Origin: Hypomyces perniciosus
Lineage: Eukaryota > Ascomycota > Sordariomycetes > Hypocreales > Hypocreaceae
Direction of reading: 5' to 3'
Assembly: GCA_008477525.1 (NCBI GenBank)
Contig: SPDT01000005.1
Span: 3,472,001-3,536,000 of the forward strand
DNA length: 64,000 nt
Part shown: in pieces, positions 10,761-22,017 of the stretch
Layout: each line of letters begins with the position of its first letter
Numbering within the stretch: position 1 is the stretch's first letter
Made by a program: the position numbers and the translations under genes
The notes under the pieces: generated by a model
Database searches by the model: none
The model's input: the letters and a program-made list of their open reading frames with translations, nothing else
What the model was told of the DNA's origin: nothing

Positions 10761-12207
10761 CTAATTGCGGCATCTCCCGCAATATCCACACTCCTCGCCA
10801 CACGCCGTGAAGTCACATTCGCTATCACTGTCACTGACTTCTCCAGCCGTCTGATCGAGGCTTGTGCTTGGCCAGCCGTCGCGTTCGGCATCCAGATGGG
10901 CGCCTCCTCGCTCCTCGAGCCACTCCGACCACTGTTGCCTCACCTTGTCAGAAAAGACATGCCCTGCATCCGAAAGTCGTTTTCGAATCTCCAACGGACC
11001 CCCCTCTTGTCTAACAATCTCGAGCTTGACTTCGTCGTCCTCGAGAGCCTTGTTGGTAACCCTATGCAAAAGGGCTTTCAGACGTCTTAGAGATGGTTGG
11101 TTGGCCTTCTCCCAAGCTTGAACATCATCCCACACATCCTGCACCTCGATATCATTGAAAAGCCCCCGTTCGTGGTATGCGAGGATGAACTTGTGGATTC
11201 GAGAAACCCATAGGCGTGGTAGCTCCTCCCCAAGAGTATCCCTGTCGTCCTTGGCCTTGATAGAACGTGTTTTCAAGTCAAAGATAGTGTTTTGAGGTGT
11301 AGTGTCGCCACCTTCAGTCACTTGCAGGCCTTTGGACTCAACAACGCCGCTACCTGCCGACCGGATCTTCAAGCCCTCAAAGTGATCGAGGACGTCGTTT
11401 TCGTCAAAGTTGCTTGCCCGTCGTGGGCGTGATGTGAGATCGATGTATCCATCGCCTTCGAATCGAAGCATGATGTTGAGACCTTGGAATTTATACTTCA
11501 GGATTCTCTGGTGCGATTTGGAGCGTCTGACGTCCGACTCCCACGTAGTATATGCGTTTGGGAACGTGTGGCCGTAACCCCTCACGCCCGGGATTTGCTG
11601 TGTCGGCGAGTTCTCTCTGCGGACGAGGTGCACTGTCCCGCCAACAACTTCGACAAGCATCCGGAAGGGCTTGTCTTCACCTCGAACGAAACGGAGGAGA
11701 TTGCCGAGTGTACTTCCACAAGCAAACACATCAACGTCTGTTGGTTGTGGGTGCATCTTCATGACAGAAACAATGGCTGGCTCCAGCGGATGACTAGGAT
11801 AGGACGCGGCATTTCGGTCGCGGTAGAATACGCCGCTGTCTTCGTGAAGCTGTTGAGGACCATTTGGAGGCGTCCACAACGGGGGTTTTCCTATCAGCAC
11901 CCAAAGGTTAGCTAGGTGATATCTCATGTACTGGGCCTTGCCACCTACCAGGAACAACAATCTCAGGGGATGGTTGGTCGAGCCAGTTGTAGGAGGCTAT
12001 GAACTTCGTATCGGTGATTCCGCAATGTGTCTGCGTCTCTGCATCGCTCTCGGATATATCTCCCCTGGCTATCACCTCAATCACGTCTCCCAGGGGCGGC
12101 GGCGGCGATTCCTCAGCCATTGGCATTCTTTGCGGGCGCCTGGCATTCCAGAAACCACCACGTCCGTGAGATCCACGCGGTCCACGCGACCCACGCCAAG
12201 AAGCCAT
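10761..12207 (-). CDS. Conserved fungal protein with possible DXO/RAI1-like nuclease signature
   Basis: Exons 12207–11949 and 11890–10761 on the minus strand, with a 58-nt intron (gtaggt...gatag) giving the join VVPG|KPPLW; 462 residues. As I recall, relatives are sometimes named geranylgeranyl pyrophosphate synthetase, but no DDxxD motif is visible, so that name is not supported. Instead there is FEGDGYIDL (E231-x-D233), then IFDLKTRS (D291-x-K293), then a W-rich helix RLWVSRIHKFILAYHERG. This order resembles the ExD...(E/D)xK core of the DXO/RAI1 or PD-(D/E)xK nucleases. The N-terminus is Arg/Gly-rich. The C-terminus carries a zinc-knuckle-like cluster CDFTACGEECGYCGRC. It is divergent from the helicase-AAA gene. 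The gene call is strong; the nuclease idea is an inference. Confidence 0.8.
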
Positions 12208-12843
12208 TTCCTCTGATGATGGATAGATAGTGATGTTGATGGTGCTTTCTTCTTGTCCCAGTCTGCCAATGTAGAAGGGTGGCTACGGACTTAAGTAGCA
12301 AATGTTCGCCATGGTAACTCGAAACTTCATGCAGCACGTTTTGCCTGTTTGCCCGACCAGTGTGCCTCCCGCAGGTAACATGTCTGCCTGGTTCGTCATC
12401 AGGCCGTCAGCCCCCCCATTCACCAGGCAATGAGGCGCAGGAGGCCGACTTTTTGGGCCAACATTGGGGATCAGACACAAGGCAGATTGGAGTTGCTATG
12501 TTGGTTGGCTGTATGGCCACTGCAGCCTAATCGCGCGCAAATCATCGTTCTGGGCTTGATGCAGATGGTGCTGCTGAATCTGCGGGAGGCCCATCAGCAT
12601 TGGGACGTGACTGGTGATGCCCCGCCCTTGTACGACGTGATATGCCTACGTCAAGGCTCTGTTGGACACCACCAATTATTCACAAGACACTAATCTTTGG
12701 GCACAATTCAATGGGAGCCGAGAGAGAGCTGACTTTGGCTTCCTATTATATAACTCGCGTTTTTGGACCTGTTCTAACCCAGGTCTCATTGCCCAACTCA
12801 ACTCCATATCTCATCATTGTTCATTAATCGCAAGTTCTCCGGC
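12208..12843. promoter_or_regulatory. Divergent intergenic promoter region
   Basis: These 636 bp separate the start codons of the nuclease-like protein (minus, ATG 12207) and the helicase-AAA protein (plus, ATG 12844), so both promoters must lie here. A TATA-like tattatataac at 12744–12754 is about 90–100 nt before the helicase ATG. No operator was recognised. Confidence 0.55.
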
Positions 12844-15800
12844 ATGGTCTCTAAAGTTCTTCCCTCAGCTCGTGCTGGGAAGCTTTCGAAGCTCTTCCAT
12901 GACTTCATCAAGGGAGACCGCCTCATCCAGAGCTCACAGGATGCAAAGCTCTTCTTTGAGGGCATGGACACCATGTGTCTCCAAAAATCAGCGGCAGCTT
13001 CTACGGAGTCGATCATCTCCAACACAAAGGGAATCGAAGTCGTCAGCAGCGCCATGCGGAGCAATCTCTCGCCCGACTTCATCACGACCACCTCTTTAGG
13101 CTTTCTCAAGCACCTGAGCGACCCACAGGTGAAGGCAATCAACGATGGCCAGTTTCTTCAACAACTTTTGGCCGCAATCCTCTCCCCACCCACTTTCTGG
13201 ACTGCATTGCTCAGATGCCATCATGACAATGCCCTTCAAGACGGTCGCTTAGAAACATTTGCCTGGTTGTGTTTGGAAATTGTTTCTACGCAGTCTCCAG
13301 ATCTCCAGGTGCTGTTTCCTGATGTCAAATCTCTAATGGAGAGCAATCCCTTGACCAGCTCATCGTTCGATGCGGTACGGACGCTCGGATACCGAATCCA
13401 AAAGGTCATACAGCTTCGCGATGGCCCGGCGACTGCCTCGATAAGCATAAACTACAGTCCTGGGGGCCGTCACGATAACGACTTTGAAGATTTTCGCCAG
13501 ATTTCCATCTATCCTACGGCTGATGAAGTCAGTTCAAAGGATGAGCCCTTTCTACAGCGCCTAGACGACGTCTTCGAGGTCCCAAGGGAGTCTCGTGCAC
13601 GAAACCATCTGGACTGGCTCTTCCGCTTGCTACGAGAAGACATGCTGGCTGATTTGAGGGAAGACTTGCAGATCGCATGGGGCCAGAAGAAGGCAAAACG
13701 ACGATCACTCTGCCTAGGCGGGTTCAGTGTCGTGGGTTTCGACGTCGGAAATATTCGCTCAACAAGGCCCTTTACTTTATTGCTGGAATGCTGCGAGGGG
13801 ATTACGTTTCCAAAGTCAAGGTCCACTAGTCCCGAGGCAAAGAAGAAGTACCTTGAGGAATTCAAGAATTTTGTGAGGCACAATTCATTTGGCGCTTTGT
13901 GTAGCAATCGAAGCATTGTTGCTTTCGGCTCGATAGTGCGAGACACCGACCTGCTCGCCCGAGACCCTCCCGTTGTCGGGATTCAGTTCACAAACGAAGC
14001 TGGATTGAAGCGAGCGTTGGAAGGGGCATTGTTCGGGCCGGACCAACAGCATCTCAAGTTCTTTGTGGTCGAGACAGCCACGTTTGCTTACGAGCCTGTA
14101 TTGCAGCGGCTGAAGGAGATAACAGAAGTTCCGCTGGAAAACTCTTTACTGGATCCCAAAGGTATTCCAGCGGATTATCAACCACCCGTGACGCTGCAGG
14201 GGTGTTTGCAGAAGTGGAAGCAAGCAATGGAAAATGGAGAGCATGTCGATTTATCCAACTTCGCGAACAAATCTGTTCTCATCGGTGGCGCGCAGCTCAA
14301 GTCCTTGATCAACGGTCTGGAGAGCCCTCTTGGTCAGATACAGGGACCTCCAGGTACCGGAAAATCCTTCATTGGTGCACTTATTGTCCTGATCATCTTG
14401 AAGTTGACCAATCATCGTATCTTGGTGCTGAGCTACACGAATCATGCACTGGACCAGTTTCTTGAAGATCTCATGAATATTGGGATCTCATCCAATGACA
14501 TGGTGAGGCTCGGGTCCAAAGGCACAACACGCACTGAGCATCTGCGAATCGAATATCTCGCCAAAGAACCTAGATATCGGCTGAGTCTTTCACTTGGATA
14601 TAGGTTGAATACTCTCAAATCCGAGTATGCAGAGGTCAACAGCAAACTGGAGGATCTTATCGAGCCGCTGAGGAAGACACGCATTCATGCCCGTGATATT
14701 CTAGAGATGCTCGAGTTTTCTGAAGACTGCACCAGGTTCTGGGCAGCTTTTCAGGTTGAAAATTCGAACGAGGGCTTCAATATTGCCGGAAGAAACGGCC
14801 ACCGGCCTATTACCGCGGAACATATTTACGACGCCTGGGCAGAGGGGAAAGATCCAATGAAAGTTGGGATGTTGAAGGCCGGGATGGATCCTAACTGTCG
14901 CTCCGTTTGGAATATGCCACCTAAATTTAGGTGGGAACTCCACCAAAAATGGTGCAGCCAAGTTCGCAAAGAGAAAATAGAGGAGTTTGTCCAACTGGCA
15001 GAGACGTCCAATGAACTTCAACAGCAGATCGACAGCATTTTCAAGGAGACCAAGCGAGAGATATTGCGGAGCAAAAGAGTCATTGGCTGCACCACAACTG
15101 CCGCCGCAATGTATCAATCGATCATCAAGGCAGCCGAGCCTGATGTCGTCTTGGTTGAAGAAGCTGGAGAGATCCTGGAAGCCCATGTCATCACAGCCAT
15201 GAGCCCTACAGTCAAGCAGCTTATTCTCATTGGCGACCACAAGCAGCTTCGACCCAAGGTTAATAATTACAACCTAACAGTGGAGAAGGGCGAGGGGTTC
15301 GACTTGAACGTGTCTCTCTTCGAAAGGTTGATCCGTCAGGGTCACCATTTCACTACCCTCCAGGAGCAACACCGCAGTCATCCAGATATCTCCCAATTTA
15401 CTCGTCTTCTGGCATATGAGGGGCTTGTGGATAGTCCCAAAACACTCCAACGTGCGAAAGTCCGAGGCCTTCATGGACGTGTAACTTTTGTCCACCATGA
15501 GCATCGTGAAGAACAGCTTGAGGATGTCACCGACCGACGAGACCCAAGCTCCAAGTCAAGCAAGAAAAACGTCTTCGAGGCTGACATGGTTCTGAAATTG
15601 GTGAAATATTTGAACCAACAGGGCTACAAGTCGGAGAACCTGGTTGTCTTGACTCCATATCTAGGTCAGCTCTCTCTCTTGAGGCAGAAGCTGGGCGAGG
15701 ACAACGACCCATGTCTGAATGATCTGGACTCTTATGAACTGCTTCGTGCTGGTTTGATGACGCGAGCCGAGGCCAAGGTGAACAAGTCCCGTCTCCGCCT

Positions 15801-18800
15801 GTCCACTATCGGTATGTGATTCGATCCCAGCATTTACGAGCTGGCCAGCTAACAGATGCAGACAACTACCAAGGAGAAGAGTGCGATATTGTGATTATAT
15901 CATTGACAAGAAGCAACGAGAAAGGTGACATCGGATTTCTCATTGCACGCGAGCGACTAGCTGTTCTCATGTCGCGCGCAAGGGATTGCGTTGTACTCTT
16001 TGGGAATTTAAAAACATTCCGAGAGAGCAAGAAAGGAGGTGAAATGTGGAAACAGTACTCTGATGCCTTGAAGGAGAAAGGCTTCTTGTTTGATGGCGTG
16101 CCTGTTCACTGTGAGCAGCACCCAGATCGATCCGCACTACTCAAAACACCAGGGGATTTCGACCAACATTGCCCCGACGGAGGATGTGCCGAGCTATGGT
16201 GAGTTGTTCCTTTACAGATTGGCTCAACGATTTACTAACAAACCCAGTGGTGCTATGCTTGGTTGCGGCAAACATACCTGCGAACGCCGATGCCATCGCT
16301 TGGCAGACCACTCCAAAGTTGCATGCACAAAGCTGGTTCCCAAAACATGCGAGCGAGGCCATAAGCGGAAGTTCCAGTGCGTAAATGAGAATCAGGGTTG
16401 TAAAGACTGCGCCCGTGAGGATGAAGAAAACCGACGGCGAATCCAGAGGGACTTTGAAATGGAGAAGAAACGACAGGAGGCACAAGACAAATACCGCCGT
16501 GAACTGCAAGAAATGGAGGATCAGATTGACCACCACCGGCGGGCCATGAAGTACCAAGAAGAGGAAGATACGCAAAAGAAAACGCTCACTCAGAAAAAGG
16601 CCAAGTTGCAAAGCCTCAAGGAAACGCAAGCAAGAATGGATGCAGCCAAAGCCTCAGCGAAAAGCGCGAATGACCAGGTCAAATCCGGTGAAAGCTCAAA
16701 GGATACCAACCGCAGCAGCCGCCTCAATCCAGTGAGCAAAGCTGGACAGGAATGGGAATATATGAAGCGCAATGAAGGTACTCGGAACAGTGCCTTGGAC
16801 GAGCTCATGGACCTGATTGGATTAGAGGTAGTCAAGAAGGACTTCCTATCCATCAAATCAACTGTTGATACGAAGATCCGACAAGGTGTGTCGCTATCCC
16901 AAGAGAGACTGAGCTGTTCCTTGCTTGGGAACCCGGGAACTGGGAAAACAACTGTGGCGCGCTTATGGGGAAGGTTCCTCACAGGTATAGGTGCCATCGC
17001 TGGCGACTGCTTCAAGGAAACCACAGGATCCAAGTTGGCCAACATTGGTGTGTCCGGCTGTGAGAAGCTGCTAGAAGAGATCAAGAATGACGGGGGTGGT
17101 GTCTTGTTTATTGACGAGGCATATCAACTGTCCTCCGGAAATAGCCCAGGCGGCAAGGCAGTCCTGGATTATCTTCTTGCTGAAGTAGATAATCCAGGAC
17201 TGATTGTCGTTCTCGCAGGGTACTCAAAGCAAATGGAATCCTTTTTTGCACACAACCCCGGCTTCCAAAGCCGATTCCCCATCGAAATGAAGTTTGAGGA
17301 TTATACAGATGATGAACTACGGCAGATTCTCGAGCGTAAAGTTCGCCACAAATTTAGAGGGAAAATGCAGGTTGAGGGCGGAACCGATGGCCTTTACTTT
17401 CGCATCGCCGCTCGGCGAGTCGGTCGAGGACGAGGCAAGGAGGGTTTCGGCAATGCTCGCGCTATTGAGAATGCTCTGGCTAGGATAGAGAAGAGACAGG
17501 CAGCTCGATTCCGACTCGAACGTCGTGCCAACACCACCCCCGACGACTTCCTTTTTACTAAGGAAGACATCATCGGCCCAGAGCCATCAGTAGCTCTCAG
17601 CAACTGCAAGGCATGGCGAAAACTGAATGAGATGATTGGGTTGAAGGAAGTCAAGCAAGAGGTGAAAATCTTCCTTGACTCGATCAAGACGAACTATGAC
17701 AGGGAGCTCGCAGAAGAGCCCCCCATGGAGTTTTCGCTCAATCGAGTTTTCCTTGGGTCGCCTGGAACAGGGAAGACAACAGTTGCCAAGCTATACGGCG
17801 AGATCCTGGCTACCTTAGGTCTCATATCCAACGGAGAGGTGGTGGTGAAGACTCCAGCAGATTTTGTCGGTTCCGCCCTGGGTCAGTCTGAGGCGCAGAC
17901 TAAAGGCATTCTGGCTGCAACGGTCGGCAAAGTTCTTGTGATTGACGAAGCCTACGGCCTTTATGGTGGGCAAGGGTCCGTCGCAGATCCATATAAGACG
18001 GCTGTTGTGGACACAATCGTTGGCGAGGTTCAGAACGTGCCTGGCGACGATCGTTGCGTCATTCTAATAGGGTACCAAGAGCAGATGGAGCAAATGTTCC
18101 GGAGTGTCAACCCCGGGCTCAGTCGCCGATTTTCTGTAGATTCCCCATTCGTATTTGAGGACTTTGATGACGATGGCCTGCGACAAGTCCTGGACCTGAA
18201 ACTGAAAGCTTCTGGCTTCACAACAACAGGGGAAGGGAAACGAGCCGCACTAGATGTTCTGATCCGTGAGCGCAACAAGCCAAATTTTGGCAACGGCGGT
18301 GCAATCGAAAATCTCCTGAGCAAAGCCAAGGCAGCGTATCAAAAACGGCTTTCCGCAGGGAAAATAAAGAGGAACCAACTGGAAGCTATGGACTTTGACG
18401 AGGACTTTGACCGAAGCACAAGAAAAACCAATGTACGGCAGCTCTTCCAAGATGAAGTTGGCCGTGAGAAGATCATCGAGATGCTCGAAGAGATCCAGGG
18501 ACGAGTGCGACAGTTGAAAGCGATCGGCATGGACGTCGAGGAGGAAATCCCCTTCAACTTTTTATTCCGTGGACCGCCGGGGACAGGCAAGACGACGACT
18601 GCGCGAAAGATGGGCAAGGTGTACTACGACATGGGATTCCTCGGAGAGGCTAAGCTGACCGAATGCTCAGCAACTGACTTGATCGGCCAGTATGTCGGTC
18701 AGACGGGGCCGAAGGTTCAAAATAAACTCGATGAGGCCCTTGGGGGAGTGTTGCTCATCGATGAAGCCTACCGATTGGCCGAGGGCGCGTTCAGCAAAGA

Positions 18801-19779
18801 GGCGATTGATGAGCTAGTCGACTGCGTAACCAAACCAAGGTATCAAGGGAAGCTCATCATCATCTTGGCTGGCTATGAGAACGACATCAATCGACTGTTG
18901 TCGGTCAATCCGGGACTGTCAAGTCGTTTCCCCGAGACCATCGAGTTTGAGCCGCTCAGCTCCGAGCATTGCCTTCAGCTTCTCACTAGCCTTTTGGGGA
19001 AGAGAAAGACTGAAATTAAGAGAAAGACAGAACCCAAGGGTAAGATTCTTGATTTGTCCTGTCTCGAGTCTCCGTCTGGGCCGTTCAAGAACAATATCTT
19101 GCAGATATTCAAGTCCTTGGCTATGGTTGAAGGGTGGGCTAGCGCACGAGACGTGAAGGAATTAGCCAAGAACATCTTTCGACGCATCGATTTGGCTGCG
19201 CAAACACTAAATCTACATGAAGACCAAGTTATTCAAGAGCTTGACAAGATGCTTCGCGATCGGTTGGCGAGAATGAGGAGGACGGATCTGCCTCCAGCTG
19301 GTGATGTACCCACCGCGATGATGGACGCTACTCAGAGGACTTTCCAAACAAATTTGCCCTTTCACATCTCTACGAATAGCGAGGTGCGTCAGGAAGTCAA
19401 CGACGGCGAGGCAGCTGATGATTCTCCTGAGCCCGAACCTCCAGGCCAAACTAGCCATCGCCAACCGGTGCGCGATGCTGGCGTGAGTGACGAAGTCTGG
19501 GAACAGCTCCAGAAAGACAGGGCTGAGGAGGAGCGTCGGGAGACGGAATACTGCGAGCTCTTGAAAGCTCAGAAAACCGCTAGAGATGCTGACAGAGAGA
19601 AGATTGTTAGACAAGTGATGGAAGAGGAGGCCCGTCGAAAACGGGAAGAGGAACAGCGTGCGAAATTGGCGGCAAGGGGCGTTTGTCCCGTTGGTTTTCA
19701 GTGGATAAAGCAGGCATCAGGTTTTCGATGTGCTGGTGGATCGCATTATATGTCAGATGGCGACTTGGAGAAACTTTGA
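12844..19779 (+). CDS. ZNFX1-like SF1 helicase fused to NF-X1 zinc finger and three CbbX/SpoVK-type AAA ATPase modules
   Basis: Exons 12844–15811, 15862–16198 and 16248–19779, with introns of 50 and 49 nt; 2278 residues. The helicase part has Walker A GPPGTGKS near residue 503, a Walker B variant LVEEAGE near 770, GDHKQLRP near 798, EQHRSHPD near 840, and the C-terminal motif RLAVLMSRARD in exon 2. Exons 2 and 3 join to an NF-X1-type finger, CGAMLGCGKHTCERRC (from about 1102). Three AAA modules follow, with Walker A/B pairs GNPGTGKT/LFIDEAY (about 1330/1388), GSPGTGKT/LVIDEAY (about 1605/1666) and GPPGTGKT/LLIDEAY (about 1878/1938). A charged coiled coil ends in a conserved-looking Cys/Trp tail. 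The helicase resembles ZNFX1, an RNA-surveillance and antiviral helicase. The AAA modules resemble bacterial CbbX. The role is probably RNA-protein remodelling, which is inferred. Confidence 0.9.
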
Positions 19780-19979
19780 TGGCCGGGGAGATGGCCTAGA
19801 TAGATGAACGATTGCTACAATGTTTCCTACGAATGTAACACGGAGACAGCCTCGTAATGAAACCCATCACTTCAACTCAAGAACCTGAGGAACTTGGTAC
19901 ATACCACCTCCTTGAGCAAATATCCTCCCAATCATCCTTCAAAAACCCTCCCTAATCTCAATTCCCTGGTAGCCCGGTT

Positions 19980-21313
19980 CTACGATTTGGCATCCAGTCG
20001 GAACCGCACGGCGGCGCCGGAGTTTTCTGCTAATGCCCTCACATCCTCGACAAGCTCCTCTGGACACTCATAAGCGGAGAAATGACCACCGCTCTTGTGC
20101 ATTCTGTCAAAGACAACCGGTCCAAAAGTCTTTCTCCAGGACTTCGGAGCTAGGACCAGGTCCTTGGGGAAAACGGAAATGCCCAGTGGCACTCGGGGAA
20201 TGTGGCCCATTGACTTGAGCGCCTCTTCGCGACCTTTGTTTAAAGCTTCATAGTAAATGGTCAAACTTGCCGCCGGTCCAGCTTTCGAGAATTGGTAGAT
20301 CGATATCCATGTTAGAATCTCATCGTCCGTCCAGGGATAGGCATCTGTCCAGTCGCGCAACTTCTCATGCACCCAAGCGAGCAAGGCGATAGGCGAGTCA
20401 GCCATTGCGAAACCTAGCGTCGAGGGCTTGGTACTCTGTGTGACCAAGTAACCCATGCCGCCTGTGATATAAGCTTTCGAGTTGGAGAAGTGTTGCTTTT
20501 CTTCGTCAGAGAGCCAACCGAAAAAGTACTTTACACCAAGCCAGAGAGCACGGGAGAAGGAGAGCGAGGCGGCAGCGGTGTTGGTATGTGAGGCGACGCA
20601 GTGGTCTGGATAGTAAAGGCCGACGAGACGAGTGATGAAGAAGCCCCAATCGCCTCCCTGCGTCACTAGAAAAATGGTGAGCCTTGGGGGGTTGGCAGAG
20701 ATGGGAAAGGATATCAATACCATATTTATCATAGCCAAGCTTCAGCATGACTTTGTGCATGGTCTCTGCGTACTGCTTCAAACCAAATCCTCTTTTTGAC
20801 ACTCTATCAGAGAAGCCAAAGTTTGGCAGCGAAGGTGCGACGACGTGGAACGACGGTGCATTTTCATCTTTTGGCTCCGTCAACAGAGGCAGTATTTTGG
20901 TCACCTCTATGAAGTTTCCTGGCCCTATTACGATGTTGTTAGCTCTCATTTTCTCGATGTCGCCATGATGCTGCTGGTGATGTTTTACACCCATGGACGA
21001 ACAACAGTGGAATACTGCCCGGCCTAGTACTCCTCTGATGAACGAAATGAATATCCAGGTCATCGAAGCCGTCTACAGAGATTGTTGTCGTGAATTGGGG
21101 GATTTCATTGAGTTGTTTTTCATGCGCCCGCCAATCATAGCCTTCGTTCCAGTATGTCGCCAAACGCTTCACGTCGCTCAGAGCGGTGCCATAGTCTCTG
21201 TCATCTGAGAATTCGACCTCCTCTGGGAATGTCGCCGCGGATAACTTGGTCTTTAGAAGACTAATGGATGAGTCTGGCACAGAGATTGTAAAGGGCTTGA
21301 TATCTTCAGACAT
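19980..21313 (-). CDS. Epoxide hydrolase, EHN-domain type
   Basis: Three exons on the minus strand: 21313–20989, 20924–20721 and 20665–19980; introns 64 and 55 nt; 404 residues. The N-terminal EHN cap region begins [20 protein letters not shown]. Splicing restores the oxyanion motif HGWPG (H107–G111) exactly across intron 1, and the second junction gives YVTQGGDWG with the nucleophile D182. The catalytic His is in [14 protein letters not shown] near the end. Microsomal-type epoxide hydrolases open epoxides to diols, in detoxification or secondary metabolism. No N-terminal membrane anchor is present, so the protein is probably soluble. It shares a fold with the unrelated-by-position hydrolase at 25.7 kb. 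Confidence 0.9.
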
Positions 21314-22017
21314 GCTTGCGATTTGGGGTGGCTTGTTTTGGGTAAGGGAATGAGGGGAAGTGCAGTATGCATGAGATCATCCCAAACATTTTATACCAGC
21401 CAGCCTTGCCAAGTACATCAATATACATATACGGATTTAGTTGCAACTCCGAGGCTATGACACCATATTTTACACAGGCGAGTCTCAATCCGATTTTTGG
21501 CCCATCAGCCTTAACAGCTCACACATTCCCCCGGCTCCACCGGAGCCTTGTCGAAGCAATGAATGTGACAGCTCAAGTTACACCAAAAAGGGGGAATCGA
21601 GCTGGCTTATGTTCATTGGAATGGCCTGCGAACAGGCTGTAGAGTCTCAGGCCGATGTGTTCAGAGGCAGCTGTCCCGGAACATGGCCACATGACAGAAA
21701 ACGATCACGAGAGAAGAAGACTCGGCAATTTCCGGGTTCAAGATGCTCGTGAATTAAATGTCTGCTATTTCAAGCATTCGTCTAGAAGCTGTTGGTCAAA
21801 CCAGTGCCCAAGAAGAAAATGTAACCCAAACGACAAATGCCCTGTTTGTATGGATTAGTTAGTACATCGTAATACCCATTCATGCCCAATGCCCGCTCTG
21901 CTCTCCCAAGACGAGACCTACAAACTCCTAAACCCTTTTCTTCTGCTCCATTCCAAATGCATTAGATGGTCTACATCAAGGTGTATATATGTATATATGT
22001 ATATATGTATAACTGAA
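21314..22017. other. Intergenic stretch with an 8-bp tandem repeat
   Basis: No gene. It contains the epoxide hydrolase promoter. Close to the 3' end of the next minus-strand gene lies an 8-bp tandem repeat (gtatatat, about 3.5 copies, 21981–22011), probably in that gene's 3' UTR. Confidence 0.5.

Noticed and set aside
21981..22011. TGTATATA repeat as a Puf-protein binding array
   Set aside because: The motif is on the plus strand but the adjacent mRNA is transcribed from the minus strand, so the RNA would carry the complement.
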